64,000 nucleotides of DNA from Sapria himalayana (Eukaryota > Streptophyta > Magnoliopsida > Malpighiales > Rafflesiaceae). Below the pieces are notes generated by a model. The model saw only the letters and a list, made by a program, of their open reading frames with translations. It ran no database searches and had not been told where the DNA came from. Each line of letters starts with the position of its first letter. The first letter of the stretch is position 1. Made by a program: the position numbers and the translations under genes. The DNA is taken from assembly GCA_029783825.1 (NCBI GenBank), contig JAREIK010003421.1:1004358-1068357 (forward strand), written 5' to 3'. Below are positions 51,421 to 62,970 of the stretch, piece after piece.

Positions 51421-52930
51421 TAGTCTCAAGATTCTTCTCATTGATATGCCCAATTCACTAATGCCATTAGATGGTCTCTTATCGTGACATTGTGTTCTAC
51501 TGTCATGACTCCATGTTTTCAAATCATGATTCTAACCTTTATCATGACACTATATTTCTGTGTCATGACTTTGTTGAGACTACTTCACTCATGCACTTCT
51601 TTCTTTGATGTCTCTGCTTAATCCCATGTCGTGAGGCTGTGTTTCCATATCGTGACTCTATGTACCCATGTCTTGTCTCCAGACCATGTCACAATATTAT
51701 TTTTTCATGTTGTGACTTCATACTTGTAGTAGACTTCTTCTCCATGATAAAACTTTAATCCAAGGCTTTCCTATTTTCCATACCTTCATTCTTCTCAATA
51801 GTAAATAAAACACCACTCATAATTATGCTGGTGTTTACCAACTGTACAAAGTCTCATAATTTGTTTATCATGTAATCAACTCTGCTCCTCATGTCATCTT
51901 GCAATATTTATCATCATAGGAAAATCTCATATTAATATCTATCATTGCATTAATAGAAATTAGATTCCTACTCAAACCCATAATGTGTATCAACCTCGAA
52001 ATAAATTTAATTATTCTATCATGGGTTCTCATCTTCACCTTCTCATAGTCAATTATTTTTACCATTGAGCTATTCCTTATAGTTGCATCTTCTTCATTAA
52101 ATGACTTATATTGGCTTAATTAGTTTAGAAGAGGAGTTTTGTGAAATGATGTGTATATGTTAATATATGAGCAATACAAGCATCAACAAAATGAACATAT
52201 CTCCTAGATTGCTGCTCGTCTCCCAAGCTATCTTTCACTTGACATGGCTCATTCCAATAGTCCATCTTGAAGTGACATGCTCTACTACATTTTTAGCACT
52301 TAACTTCTAGCTTACTCACAACCTTCCTTTCTTCTATTTTCTTTTGAGTTATTACAAACAAAACCTCTTTCAAGTATTTTCTCACCCTCTATCTTCTTAT
52401 ATCCTTGATAATTAAGTTTGAAACTATCATATCATAGCATAACCATGTTGTATCACTACCAATGATAATAATTAAGATATCTCATATATTTGATAGTGAA
52501 TAGAGGGGCATAGTGGCCTTATCATCATCATGGATTTCATAGACGATAAAATAAAATTGAACAATTAGCGTATGAAACTCATGCAAATGAGAGAAAATGA
52601 ATCACCTTCCTCCAAGCATAATCAATACATTTTCTTCCTCAAAAAGAGTTTGTTGACCAATTACTTGATCTGATAAAGCATCTCCAATTTCTTCAACAAC
52701 TCTTTCATAATTCTCTTACCATAAACATTTACTAACACCTCATCCAACAGACACAATTAGATTAAACCTCATACTTTTCTAATCCATCTTGTCCCAATTG
52801 ATAATTTCAATAGATATTATCTTTTGTTTCTACTCTTTTTCATATGGTTTAGGATCTTCTATGGCAACCAGTAATCCTTGTCTACCAACAAATTTTTCAT
52901 CTTCAACTTCTAGAGTTCAACACCCTTCCT
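51421..52930 (-). pseudogene. copia B gag, knuckle, protease and GAG-pre-integrase start
   Basis: Right to left: gag text (LLDEVLVNVYGKR, ELLKKLEMLYQI) lies near 52790-52660. A knuckle remnant (VKC, stop, KCSRACHFKMD) is near 52310-52256. Protease-like text (VKMRTHDRIIKF, then SRNLISINAM) is near 52050-51920. A GTCATGAC block occupies 51750-51470, and W-H-I-GHINEKNLET lies at 51470-51421. It stops where element C begins. Confidence 0.75.
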
Positions 52931-53161
52931 CAGTGTTGATACCAATTATAACATTTGACCATGATCCATCACATTGACTCTAACTTAGATACCAAATGTG
53001 ATGCTTACGACACACTTGACTATGATACCAAATGTAAGGGTGGCCTAATATACTGGCTCCATCTCAAATACCAAATATAAAATAGTCCCAAACAAAACAT
53101 GAAGAAATTCTAATAGCTCTTTGATACCATACATGATGCTCCAACATCCCTCCAATACTAA
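52930..53161 (-). repeat. copia B leader with repeated PBS-like motifs
   Basis: On the minus strand, variants of TTTGGTATTAGAG recur near 53150, 53128, 53070, 53025, 52988 and 52940. The one touching the LTR is presumably the real PBS. It matches the leader at 34331-34596. Confidence 0.65.
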
Positions 53162-53870
53162 TATTAGGAAATTTGAAGTTGCAAGGATCTTTAGGACCTT
53201 TTGTTACCCTTGTACATTCTCAAACTAGGAAAAAGACAATTAGCTATGGATTATGAAACTCTCATAAAAGTACACTATGCACATGAGAGATAGAGAGTTG
53301 AAGAGATTACAATAAGCACAAAAGAAAATAAGAGGAAAACTATTATTCATTTTATTTTTTTTTAAATAATCCTATTCAATTTACAATTCTTAAATAGAAA
53401 AATAGAAAATAAATCTTAAAACTTAGAAACTAAGTTGTGACTTTATTCATGTCGCAATGCCATAGGATATGATCATGATTTAAATCTTGAAGTTAGTCAG
53501 TCATAATAATGCAAAAATAAAGTTATAATAATAATGATGTCATGATACCATAGAACAGAATCATAATACCAAACATGTGTTAAAAATTAAATTGAGTCGC
53601 AGCTTCTCAATTTTATATCATGACTCCAAATTATATGTTATAGGTTAAGATGAGTTGCAAATTCATATTTCAATGTTATAATTTCAAAGCATATGTTATA
53701 GCTTAAGATGAGTCACGACTTCATAATTATATGTCATGACTTAAAATCACATGCAATAGGTTAAGTTAAATAATGACTTCATAACACATATCATGACTCC
53801 AAAATAAAGTCTTCCAATTGAAACCATACAAAATAGGTTGCAACTCAATTCATGTCATAACTCCACAAAT
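53162..53870 (-). mobile_element. 5' LTR of copia B
   Basis: The plus-strand left edge TATTAGGAAATTTGAAG corresponds to TGTTATGAAATCC at 34597. It shares the aactctcata, cacatgagaga and aataagaggaaaact blocks and the GTCATGAC-type tail. The right edge is blurred by the following GC-rich stretch. Confidence 0.65.
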
Positions 53871-53879
53871 GACTTTATC

Positions 53880-54135
53880 CACGTCAAGCTCGTTGAAGCT
53901 CGACGGAGCTCCACGAAGAAGCTCGTAGAGACGAGCGGGGGGAGAGGGGTGGAGAGAGAGGGGGCGAGAGGCGAGGGCAAGGGGCGAGGGCAAGGGGTGA
54001 GAGCGTTTGCGACGGCGAGGGGCGAGAGCGTGGGCGAGGGCGAGGGCGTGGGCGAGGGAGTGGGCGAGGGCTACGGGCGAGGACAAGGGAGGAGTGAATG
54101 CTAGTGTCGTGGGCGAGGGAGGGGCGAGGGGCAGA
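53880..54135. repeat. GC-rich GGCGAG-type repeat island
   Basis: About 250 bp of purine-biased, CpG-containing sequence with imperfect 6- and 12-bp repeats (gggcgagggcg, gtgggcgaggg). It contrasts sharply with its AT-rich surroundings. ORFs on both strands are low-complexity artefacts. It abuts the hAT insertion site and may have belonged to the upstream region of the gene at 57735. Confidence 0.75.
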
Positions 54136-54143
54136 GGATAGTC
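54136..54143. repeat. Left 8-bp target duplication of the hAT element
   Basis: GGATAGTC, repeated exactly at 57533-57540. Confidence 0.95.
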
Positions 54144-54692
54144 TAGAGGTAGCAAATGGGCCGGGCCGGGCATGCACGGCCCGCAGGCACGGCAGGTCGT
54201 GCCGTGCCAGGCCGAGCTTGCTCGGGCCTGGTCAGGCATACGGGCCAGAAAAAGGCCGTACGGGCCAGAATTTTTTTTTTTAATTTTTTTTTATTTTATT
54301 TATATAAATTATTAAAAAATATATAAAATTTTAGATAATGTATAATATTATATATTTATAATATGGAAAATATTAAAATTTATTAAAATAACAAAGTTTA
54401 AAATTTTTATTTTAATGTAATATAAAATTAGTTTAAAATTTATTAGAATTATATAATAAAGTGATAAATTTTTAAATAAAAAATTAAAACAAAAAAATAA
54501 ATAAATCAATACATTTTGTTAATAAAAATAAAAATTAAAAAAAAACATATGCAACTCAAATGAAAAATGACCAATCAGCAGCCATTTGAAACAGAATGTC
54601 CGAACCAAACAAATTACAGTTTCAACACAACGTATAAACAAAGCGTACAATCAATAAAAAAAATATCGAAATCAAAAAATAATAGATCATTA

Positions 54693-56636
54693 TCAATCGT
54701 CAATCGGCATATCATGAGCATCATCAGCCGCAACATCAAGATCAGTATCATATGGATCATCATCATCAACAATCAACTCATCCGCTATCGCAGCGGATGT
54801 GACTGTAGTCCCAGTCCTAGTCCCAGCTCTAGCATGATCATGGATGCTAAACCTCGAATCCTTCCAATCCTTCAAACAAGCCAAGGCCTCAACAATATCT
54901 GGACATAATCTCGATCTCCTATCCGAAATTATGTTCACTGCAACAGAAAAAGCAGACTCCGATGTTACGCTCGACACTAGAGGAGTCAGTAGATCCCATG
55001 ACATCCTAGATAGCACAGGAAAGGTGGACTCATATGATTTCCACCACTGTAATATATCAAGATTCTTAGTATCAGAATGTGATAGGATTGAGTAGTAATC
55101 GGTATCTAAGTACCGAGAAAACTCACTCCTATGTGATGGTCCACCCCTACGTTTCCCCCTCGCTAGCTGAATGGAAAAATCGTCATCTCTGAATAAGGTA
55201 TCAATGTTCGTAATCACAGTCTCACTACTACCACCACCATACCTAGTATCGTAGTATGTGAATAGGTCAGTCAACTTCTCGTGAATGAACCCTTCAGGTG
55301 GCTCTTCCAGGTTCATGCACGAGGAAATGTAAGTCAGGGTGTTTTCTACCCATTCCACCTTAACCCTAGGGTCCATGCATGCAGCGAGGCAATAAAGAGA
55401 TGGAACGGTGGACCAGTACTTCAAGTACTTGGTTTCCATCTCTGCAACCATATGGCTAAGTTTCGAGTCAGCTCGATACTTCCTAAACATGCTACTAATG
55501 TTGCATATGCACCAGAGTGCAATGCAAGTAGTGGGCGTATAAACCGACAAACACATGTTCGTCGTGTCATAAAATATCTTCAGGAATTTCATTTATGAAA
55601 TTCCTGAAGCCTAGTCAGTATCGTCAATAATAAGTTCGTCACTCTTACTATTGACGTAGTCGGATATCACGTGTTCGTATCCAACACATGATTCTAACAT
55701 CAGGTACGTGTAATTCCAACGATGTCTCACATCCGATTGGAATTTCTTCTTCTTAAGATTCGTAGACAAACAGAGACTACCAAACTCTTGTTGTCTGCGA
55801 GGAGTACAAATATATTTTAGTGCATTACGTATATTATCCAATGCGAGGGAACACACCTTCATACCCGCTTGAACAATCAGGTTAATCATGTGACACATGC
55901 ATCTGACATAAAAGATCTCTCCTAATGGTGCGTCTCTAATATTCCTAACAAACATGTTGATTGCTACTCCATTATTAGATGCGTTATCCAAGGTGATACT
56001 AAAAATTTTATTTTGAATTTTATATTCCCTAAAGATTTTCATCATACACTCAAAAATGGTCGGGCCATCATGAGGATGAAGAATCTTAGAGAATCCTAAA
56101 ATTTTTTTATTGATTGTCCAGTTTGAATCTACATAGTAGCTGGTGAGACATGCATAAGAAGATTCATCGTGACTTGTCCATATATCGGATGTCACGGATA
56201 CCACTCCACTATATGCTATAAATTCATTATGTATCTTTAGTATAATTATATGCTATAATTATTTTTGTTTTTCTAACTTATGTATCTTTAGTATGTGATT
56301 CCTAGATGTGGACCTAGGAATCCTACGATAAGCAGATTGAAAATATGTCTGCATGATGCGCACTACCCTTGGATCTTCCGAAAATCTGATCGGAAGACCC
56401 ATCAATGTGATAAGACCGGCCATGTCGTCCCTACCCAACTCGCTGGAGTATATGAATGGAGTAAACTTTGAGACTGAACTCGATCCAGTCTCAAAAAATG
56501 CAGTGCCAAGTTGGGTTTGCCTAGGATCTAATGGACCATGTTTTTTGGTGCATAATTCGGCATGCCTCTTAAGGTGCCCAGTCCCAAAAGAACTCTTACA
56601 TGTTAAAAGTCTCATACAATATTTGCACTGTGCCAT
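54693..56636 (-). pseudogene. hAT transposase with BED zinc finger (two disruptions)
   Basis: Three collinear reading frames in one phase make up one protein. Residues 1-125 (56636-56259) hold a BED-type finger (CKYC ... GHLKRHAELC). The next (56204-55611) holds the catalytic fold: TSDIWTS with the first Asp, ITLDNASNN with the second, and the CMCHMINLIVQAG insertion signature. The last (55592-54693) ends with the hAT dimerisation block (PLVSSVTSESAFSVA, LCPDIVEALACLKDW) and an acidic tail. Breaks are a short duplicated stretch with stops at 56205-56258 and two stops beside a perfect palindrome near 55579-55610. A leading exon before the finger may be missing. It resembles plant BED/hAT (RICESLEEPER/DAYSLEEPER-like) transposases; I cannot tell whether any copy was domesticated. 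Confidence 0.92.
55579..55610. repeat. Perfect 15-bp palindrome with 2-bp centre in the hAT transposase
   Basis: CTTCAGGAATTTCAT, TT, then ATGAAATTCCTGAAG (positions within 1 bp). The left arm encodes FLKIF-type transposase residues. The right arm is its inverted copy and carries the in-frame stops, so it looks like a templated inverted duplication. Confidence 0.85.
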
Positions 56637-57327
56637 TTCTTGTTCCTCTCCCCTAACATTTTTTTTGTTTTATTATATTAAAATGAGTCCAAACTACAGA
56701 AGTCCTCCTAGTTTTTTTGTTTTTTAGAAGTTTGGGTTGAGACGACTGGAGAAACCAAAGTTTCAGCAGCCTCAAACCTCTGTGTAATATTTTCATTTTC
56801 TAAATTTAAATATGTTTCAGTTGTATTTATCATTTTTAGGATTTTTGTTTTTAAGAATAGTTTAGTAGAGATTATAAGACCGATCTTATTTTTTTCTAAT
56901 TTTGTTCTAGAGAGAGAAACTAGAGAGAGAGTTAAAAAAACGTAAAATAAATTACCCGGTAAAAGTAGTGAGGTCGGTCACGTGCACGGTTCACCATAAT
57001 CAAGCTCTAATGTTCAAAACTCAAGTTAAGATTCCCAAAAATCCAAGTCAAATGCCGAAATCCCGTGTCACAAGAGAGAGAATCAATATTTTTGGGAGAG
57101 AAATTGAACAATTTGAGAGAATTTATGTTTATGAAAAACATAAATGTTAAAGAGAGGGGGTGGAATTAATAGATTAAAGATAATAATTTAAAAAAAAAGT
57201 AATTTTTTTTTAATTTTTTTAAAATTTTTAGGAGGCAAGATCATGAGGGCCGTTGGATTCTGCCCCCTAGCCATTGGAGGCGAGATTCAACGACTGAAAA
57301 TTTAATTTATTATTATTTTTTTTTTCG

Positions 57328-57350
57328 TGGGGGGGGGCGGGGGGGGATTT
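57328..57350 (+). other. Guanine tract in the hAT subterminal region
   Basis: Two runs of eight to ten G separated by one C, a possible G-quadruplex former. It lies within the right subterminal GC-rich region of the hAT. Confidence 0.6.
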
Positions 57351-57734
57351 GGGTCGGTTCGGGCCTCGTGGGAGTGAGACGTCGGGTCCGATCTGACCCG
57401 ACCCGCGGTCTTTTTTGCGGGAGGGGCGTGGGGAAATCGCGGGGTCGGGCCCGCGGGACAGGCACAGCACGACACGGGCCCGGGCACGGCAATTTTCTAT
57501 GCCGGGCCGGGCCAGCCTGGTTGACAACTCTAGGATAGTCTAGTTTAGGACTTATGAATTTGGTTGTAGTTATTTTTAATTTTATTTTTAGTTTTGTGAA
57601 TTTTTTAAAATATCAAAATTTTAGTTTCTAAATATTAAATATTTATGGGAAACACCCCAAAACTTATTTCTCCTTTTTTTTATCCACCATTTCTCCGTTT
57701 GAATTGGCTGCGAGCCTGCGACTGATGGCATATA

Positions 57735-58002
57735 ATGATGGGCACTAGGAAGGTGTACGAGGAGAGGCTCCGGAATGGAAATCTCCATCACGATCCAACT
57801 CTGAATCCTGGCTTGGGCTCTGCTCGTTGCTCTCGTTGTCTCTCGCTAATAAATCCAAATCCAGTACGTTTTTGGATATCCTCTAAATTCACTATCGTAA
57901 ACGAATAGGTGAGTTAGATTATACATCATTGCAAAATACTTAATTTTTCAGGAGAAGAGTGAATGGGCCATCACTTCCGTTCTGCACGACGCCGTTGTGG
58001 TG
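57735..58002 (+). CDS. Host gene, first two exons (small conserved plant protein, function unknown), partial
   Basis: Exon 1 (57735-57863) reads MMGTRKVYEERLRNGNLHHD then PTLNPGLGSARCSRCLSLIN and PNP. It ends at a good donor (GTACGT). Exon 2 (57952-58002) follows a TTTTTCAG acceptor and reads EKSEWAITSVLHDAVVV up to a possible GTCAGT donor. Both exons are whole codons and join in frame. The text resembles, from memory, a small plant protein family with NPGLGS.RC.RCLSLLNP and W.ITSVLHDA, whose function I do not know. The start could be either of two adjacent ATGs. No further exon (family proteins continue with a Gly/Ala-rich membrane-like segment) is visible to 64000, so the gene is truncated or has a long intron. 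It shows no stop or frameshift, unlike everything around it. Confidence 0.6.
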
Positions 58003-60296
58003 GTCAGTTTCTTATATTTTAGCTTCACCGCATATTATTATCATTAACGTGGCATTCTTTTCAGATTCTGTCCCTGGGAAAAATTGTTTGAGGCGAACTT
58101 TGAGAAAACCTTATGTCATAAAAAATACAGTACTTTTCTGTTTCTTATTAATCAGGATTGCACTCTTGAAATATTTCTGAAGATGATGGGAAAGCCATGT
58201 TTTCTTTTTATATTTTAGGAATAAACGTGAATATGAATGGAAAATTTGGACTAATCTCAAAATGAAGTTGCATTTAAGACAACTTTTTTTTTTTTGTTAA
58301 CCGTGGGTGTCCGGACGGCTAACACCCACCTAGACTATTTCCATGGAGAGAGATGGATTTTTACTGTGGTCCCACCTTTTAGTAAGTCAAGGTACTGATA
58401 GTGCCCAGGGCATTATGTCCTGAGATCGTGCTCCTTAACAATCATTAAGTCAGTGGGGCAGGAATAGTTAATATTAAGTGCTTGATCTTGAGGGTTAAAT
58501 TTTTCAATTAGCACGCAAAGGATGTAATGGAAATGCACTCTATGAAGCACTACATTTTGTATTGCCATTACATGAAGACAGATAACCAAGAAACAAACAA
58601 AATGCGTTTGAATATATATATATATATATTCATCTTGATAAAAAATTATCTAATTTATTTAATTGTTTAAAGTGGTTTATATTTTGTTGGAGTGAAAAGT
58701 ATTTAATTATATATTATATGAGATATTAAGATATCCAAGATAAGAAATTGTTATTGAAGATAAAAAATGATAATATTAATATATTTAATGAGATTTTTAA
58801 TGAGGCCCAAAAGTTTTGTGGGACACGAAGTGAATTATGAAAAAAGACTAGTTAATAAAATTTTGAAGACAGAAAATACTTAAAAAGTGTATTTATTTTT
58901 CTTATTTATAAAAATAAGGTAGTATTCAAAATCGCATTACTTACGTGGCATTAAATTTATGTATCTCACATTGACATTTAGTACATAATGTAGACAATAA
59001 AACATATATTTGATAGGGTGATTGTAATCTTAAGGATAATAAGTTTGTATGCAAAATATTTTTTTTCATTGGATCACTTCAAAGATTATCTTTAAGTCAT
59101 TTTGAAAATGACATAATTTTGTTTGATGAAATGAGATATATAGTTTAACAAAATTTGGAAAAATAGTGAATTATTTTGAAAACTAAGAATTTTCAAGATT
59201 AGTATTGAGTCTTTGTTTATAGTTTTTTTATGATTTTATTTTTTGTATTGTTTGGTTGTATCTAATTTGTGGATTGTCATAAACTATATATATATATATA
59301 TATGATTATATATTGAATTTTAAATTATTAACTTATTATTTCTTTATTTAATTTTACTATTTTGTGCTCTTCTCCTCTTTTTCTGTTTTTCCAAAATCTT
59401 AAATAGAAGGCAACATAGTATGGGAGGGTGGCTTCTGGAAAAGGGGCACAAGAAGTGCATTGCATTTGTGATGATGCTATACTTTTTGAAGCCACCAATT
59501 TTTGTAATTTCTAAAAATTTTAGTGGTATGGTACAAAAACTAAATATAATCTAATTTTTATTCTTAAATTTATAATTAATAAAAAAGAAAAAATTGACAA
59601 ACATCACCTATTGAATTAAGCTTGAATGGGTAATATAAATAAGTCCCCCTAGGTTACTACTTTCATAAAATATATAAATTTAATTATTTTTTTTATAAAA
59701 TGGTAATTAAATCAATTATGTTTTATATTAGTGAATATTAGATATCAAAATATTAAAACATCCTCAACATAACTATCATTGGGATGAAAATACAATGATA
59801 GATATATGGAATTAGTAAAAATATAAGAAATAATGTCTTTCTCTTACAAGTATTTAAAAGATACAAATAAGTTGGTAGAAAATTAATTAAAAATTTTAAA
59901 CTCAAATAGAAAAATCTTAACAATTAACATATAAAATAATTTTCTTATATAATATGACAATAGATTGGGATAGTTTATGGGCTATCTGTTAGCTAATTTC
60001 ATCTATAATGAAATAAATAATAAAAAAATAAACTAATAATTAAAAATTATATCTCTCATCTAGTTGTGCTTAAAGATCCAGGATACAATGATTAGATATT
60101 TTGATTGCTATAATTATGAAATAAAAGATATATTTTACCCAATACACTTTGTCAAATGTATATTCTTAATCTCATTTAGATATTACATGTATTAGTTTTT
60201 TTCCTTTTTTTATAATTGCATCATTTTAGATATTCTTTTATAGATATTTATTAATTCAGAGTAATAACATACTATATTAAATGAATTAATTGCAAT
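58003..60296. other. Intron or intergenic AT-rich sequence
   Basis: No recognisable exon. It contains a moderately GC segment at 58288-58500, (TA)n runs at 58614-58630 and 59285-59305, and otherwise AT-rich sequence. If the gene at 57735 is intact, this is part of its second intron. Confidence 0.5.
58287..58500 (-). repeat. Possible retroposon fragment (poly-T end, GC-richer body)
   Basis: A run of about 11 T is followed by gttaaccgtgggtgtccgga and about 200 bp of more balanced composition, as in a SINE or short retroposon on the minus strand. I see no clear A or B box and no target duplication. An exon of unknown gene is an alternative. Confidence 0.3.
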
Positions 60297-60775
60297 TATA
60301 GGTGTCAAACAAGTCGGGTCAACTCAGGTCTGGTGTGGTTCAGCCGTGCTTGGGTCAGCATAGCATGCTACAGTGCCATGCCCGGGCTGCGTGCTGTGCC
60401 AGGCACGGCATGGGTGCCTGACATGGCATGGGTGCTTGACACGTGGATATGACATGGATGACCACGTATCGAGCGTGGTCATGATGGGGGGATGACCAGT
60501 CAACTCCCAACGGGCAAGGCTTGGTGAGACTTGACGGGCGACAGCAGCATGGTGATGTGCTTCGAAATCATAATTTTTTTTAAAAATTGCCGCCCAACCC
60601 GACTAGTTGAACCAAGCTGAACCAGCCCAAACCCATGCGGATTTGGGCCACTAGCCCATGCTAAACATGACCTCCAAGGGACCATGTCGTGCCTAGCACG
60701 GCAAGCCAGCCCTGTTGGGCCAGAAAAAATTGGGCAGGCCCAATCTGGCTCAGTTTGACTCTTTTGACACTTCTA
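60297..60775. mobile_element. hAT-type MITE, 479 bp
   Basis: The ends are TATAGGTGTCAAACAAGTC and TAGAAGTGTCAAAAGAGTC (reverse complement of right). The flanks ATTGCAAT (60289-60296) and ATTACAAT (60776-60783) match 7 of 8. The interior is GC-rich with repeated catgg/gcacggc words, as in the MITE at 9069. It has no coding capacity. Confidence 0.88.
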
Positions 60776-61380
60776 ATTACAATCACTTCAAATAATATAT
60801 GAGATCTTGTTCCAAATTCTTCATATAAGCATATAATAGGCTGTAAGTTGATGTATGGTGTAATCTAGATTTGAAGGAAATTTTGATTGACTTAAGGTTG
60901 AGTTGGTAGCAAATAAGTTTATATAAATTTATAATGTGAATTATTAAGATTTTTTTTTCATATAGCCAAAATGATTTTTATTGAATTATTATTTTTTGTT
61001 ATTTTTTCTAAAATGTAAACAATATATTAGTTATTTTTGAGAAATATATTTTTTCCCAGTGATCTAGAAGATTTATATAATAGCTATTAGACTTTATTAT
61101 TTCATGTATTGGAAGTATGATGTATAAACTGTAGAAAATTATGTATGGTACAAATTAAATTTTTAAGGCATGGTTCAATTATTTTTCTTTAGTATTTATT
61201 ACATTCAATCTTATGTTATGTATATTAGACTACTTTTATTTTTATTATTGTGAGTTAGTGAGATAATATGTGATATTAGTTATTTAAGTCAATAAGATTC
61301 TTGTTCTTAGTGATGGTTAATTAGATATATTGGTTATTCTATATTGAGTTTAGATGAAAGTTTTATGATACCCTAAATAT
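60776..61380. other. AT-rich sequence without recognised gene
   Basis: Nothing recognised. It may hold the decayed N-terminal RT of copia F, but no motif is readable. Confidence 0.4.
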
Positions 61381-61419
61381 TTTGTAGGTTAAAGTTTTAG
61401 ATGGTTAATTAGATATATT

Positions 61420-62320
61420 TGATGGTTAAAGGTTTATGAAAGCTTTAAAGTTGCTTATTCAAGAGACATAAAGTTTCTTTCCAAGAGGATATATGATGTA
61501 GATATTTTGTCTGAGTTTGGTATGATAAGATACATGTTTATTGACTGATCATTTGATTTGAGTATAAACTTATTTGTAAATTTTGAAATTTTAGTCGATT
61601 TATCTATATATAAAAGAATTATATGAAAACTTAACTATTTAATATTTAATAGATTAAATATTACACATGATATTAGTATAGTTAGATATCTAATATTTTA
61701 TAGATTCTTCAAAATAGATTCATATGCATATAATTTTTTGGATGCGTAAATGTGTGAAAAGAGTTATGAACTATGAGATTTATTAGACTATATACATAAT
61801 CAATTAGAGACGTGCTTAGACTTTAGTTGAGCTCTTACGATCACAAAGATAATATCTGTCATTGGGTTTTATTTTTTTCTTAGAGTCTATCTTGTCTAAT
61901 GGGAGAAGCAACAACACATTGTTGTTTATGTACATGGATAAAGTACAATGTTATGATATTTGTTATTTATGAGTTTTAATAGATCAATTCTTTTTTAGAT
62001 GAGTTAAGCTTATCAGTCTAGAGATTGATAGTAGTTTATTGTGATAACTAAGTAGTTTAAATGTTTGATACATTACTGTTAATATAGACGTTCAAGAATA
62101 GAAAAAATATATAATATTGATTATTATATCTTATAGGAGTATACCAAAAATAGTTTTATAATTATAACCTTGTGTATAGTAGTAATCAAATTGTAGATAT
62201 CTTTATGAATACGTTTAGAGGATCACAAATATTTTTTATTTCTTCTAAATTGAGTGTTTGTGATATATACACATTAATTTTGAGAGATATTAAGATTTCT
62301 TATTTTATAATTTATTTTAT
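61420..62320 (+). pseudogene. copia F reverse transcriptase C-terminus and RNase H
   Basis: A plus-strand relic of a copia lineage different from A-C. RT end text is VAYSRDIKFLSKRIYDVDIL, then EFGMIR, then KLNYLIFNRLNI (copia KLNYLT.TRPDI) near 61430-61660. RNase H text is LLDELS, VYCDN and YSSNQIVDIFMNTFRGSQ, then KLSVCDIYT near 61990-62290 (SS.DQ.ADI.TK.L....F.....KLG..DIY). Stops and frameshifts are frequent. A second copy of its end lies at 63740-63990. Confidence 0.8.
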
Positions 62321-62359
62321 TTATCATAATGTTTTTTTATCCATACCTAACATGTGAGT

Positions 62360-62970
62360 TGTTAAATCCTAAACTCTAGTCATATATGGTTAGCTGCTCA
62401 AAATAACATTTTGTTTATAATTATATATATTATTATTTATTATATTAACTTAAACTTATATTAAAAAAAATTATTTAGGATTTATATATTATTGTGATGA
62501 TTCTACTATATGTGAGTATCTCAAGAATATTTTTAGAAAGTATTAAAGGCATAATAAAATATTTAGTATTTATTATCTTTTTAATATTATAAATAATAAT
62601 GTGAAAATAAATTTATTTGTTACAACTATTAGAAAAAATTTTCTAGCTGAAAAATTTTATAATGGATGTTTTTGATGTTATATTAAACTAATTGTACATG
62701 GGGTGATAACTTCAGTCAAAGAGTTATTGAAGCTCACTCCAAAATAAAAAAGGTAGGAGGGTAGATTTCTTGTGACCAAGAGTTTGCAAAGTGGGAATTA
62801 GAGAAGGGAAGTAGAGAAGTTATTTGGTGAAGCTAATGGAGAAAGAGAGGCTAAACCCTGAAGCCAGGGTAAAAGAGACAGAGATAATAGAGGCAGCCAA
62901 GAAAATTGCAAGAGAGGATGTTGTTCGACCCGACTCTAGCCATATATATGATTATCATTTTTTTTGTTTA
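62360..62970 (+). repeat. LTR-like repeat R1 downstream of copia F
   Basis: It follows the RNase H end as a 3' LTR would. From about 62384 it is duplicated at 63126-63620 (about 85% identity by eye). Its last third (62750-62960) is GC-richer and codon-like: EKERLNP, VKETEIIEAAKKIARED, PDSSHIYDYHF. This is unusual for an LTR. Confidence 0.65.

Larger units (their letters stand above)
43861..53870 (-). mobile_element. Ty1/copia retrotransposon B, split by element C
   Basis: A minus-strand copia relic. From the right it has a 5' LTR (53162-about 53870), a leader with PBS-like repeats, gag, a knuckle, protease, a GTCATGAC block and a GAG-pre-integrase start. After the inserted element C, integrase (45120-44401) and a linker (44280-44000) follow. 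RT and RNase H are missing. The GAG-pre-integrase frame (WH....GHINEK.LET) stops at 51421 and continues at 45152, which proves the nesting. Confidence 0.83.
54144..57532 (-). mobile_element. hAT transposon, 3389 bp, near-intact
   Basis: The ends are TAGAGGTAGCAAATGGGCC (left) and TAGAGTTGTCAACCAGGC (reverse complement of right), followed inward by GGCCCGGCCCGGCAT-like GC-rich subterminal sequence on both sides. Exact 8-bp duplications flank it. It encodes a minus-strand transposase with few lesions. Its ends match two MITEs in this window (9069-9525 and 60297-60775), which it or a relative may have mobilised. The insertion lies about 200 bp upstream of a host gene start. Confidence 0.95.

Noticed and set aside
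53838..54283. Overlapping open frames of 60-130 codons on both strands
   Set aside because: They lie in the GGCGAG repeat island and the hAT GC-rich terminus. They have no domain pattern and are open in several frames at once.
54844..55598. Plus-strand frames of 83 and 105 codons inside the hAT
   Set aside because: They are antisense shadows of the transposase, which has clear hAT motifs on the minus strand.
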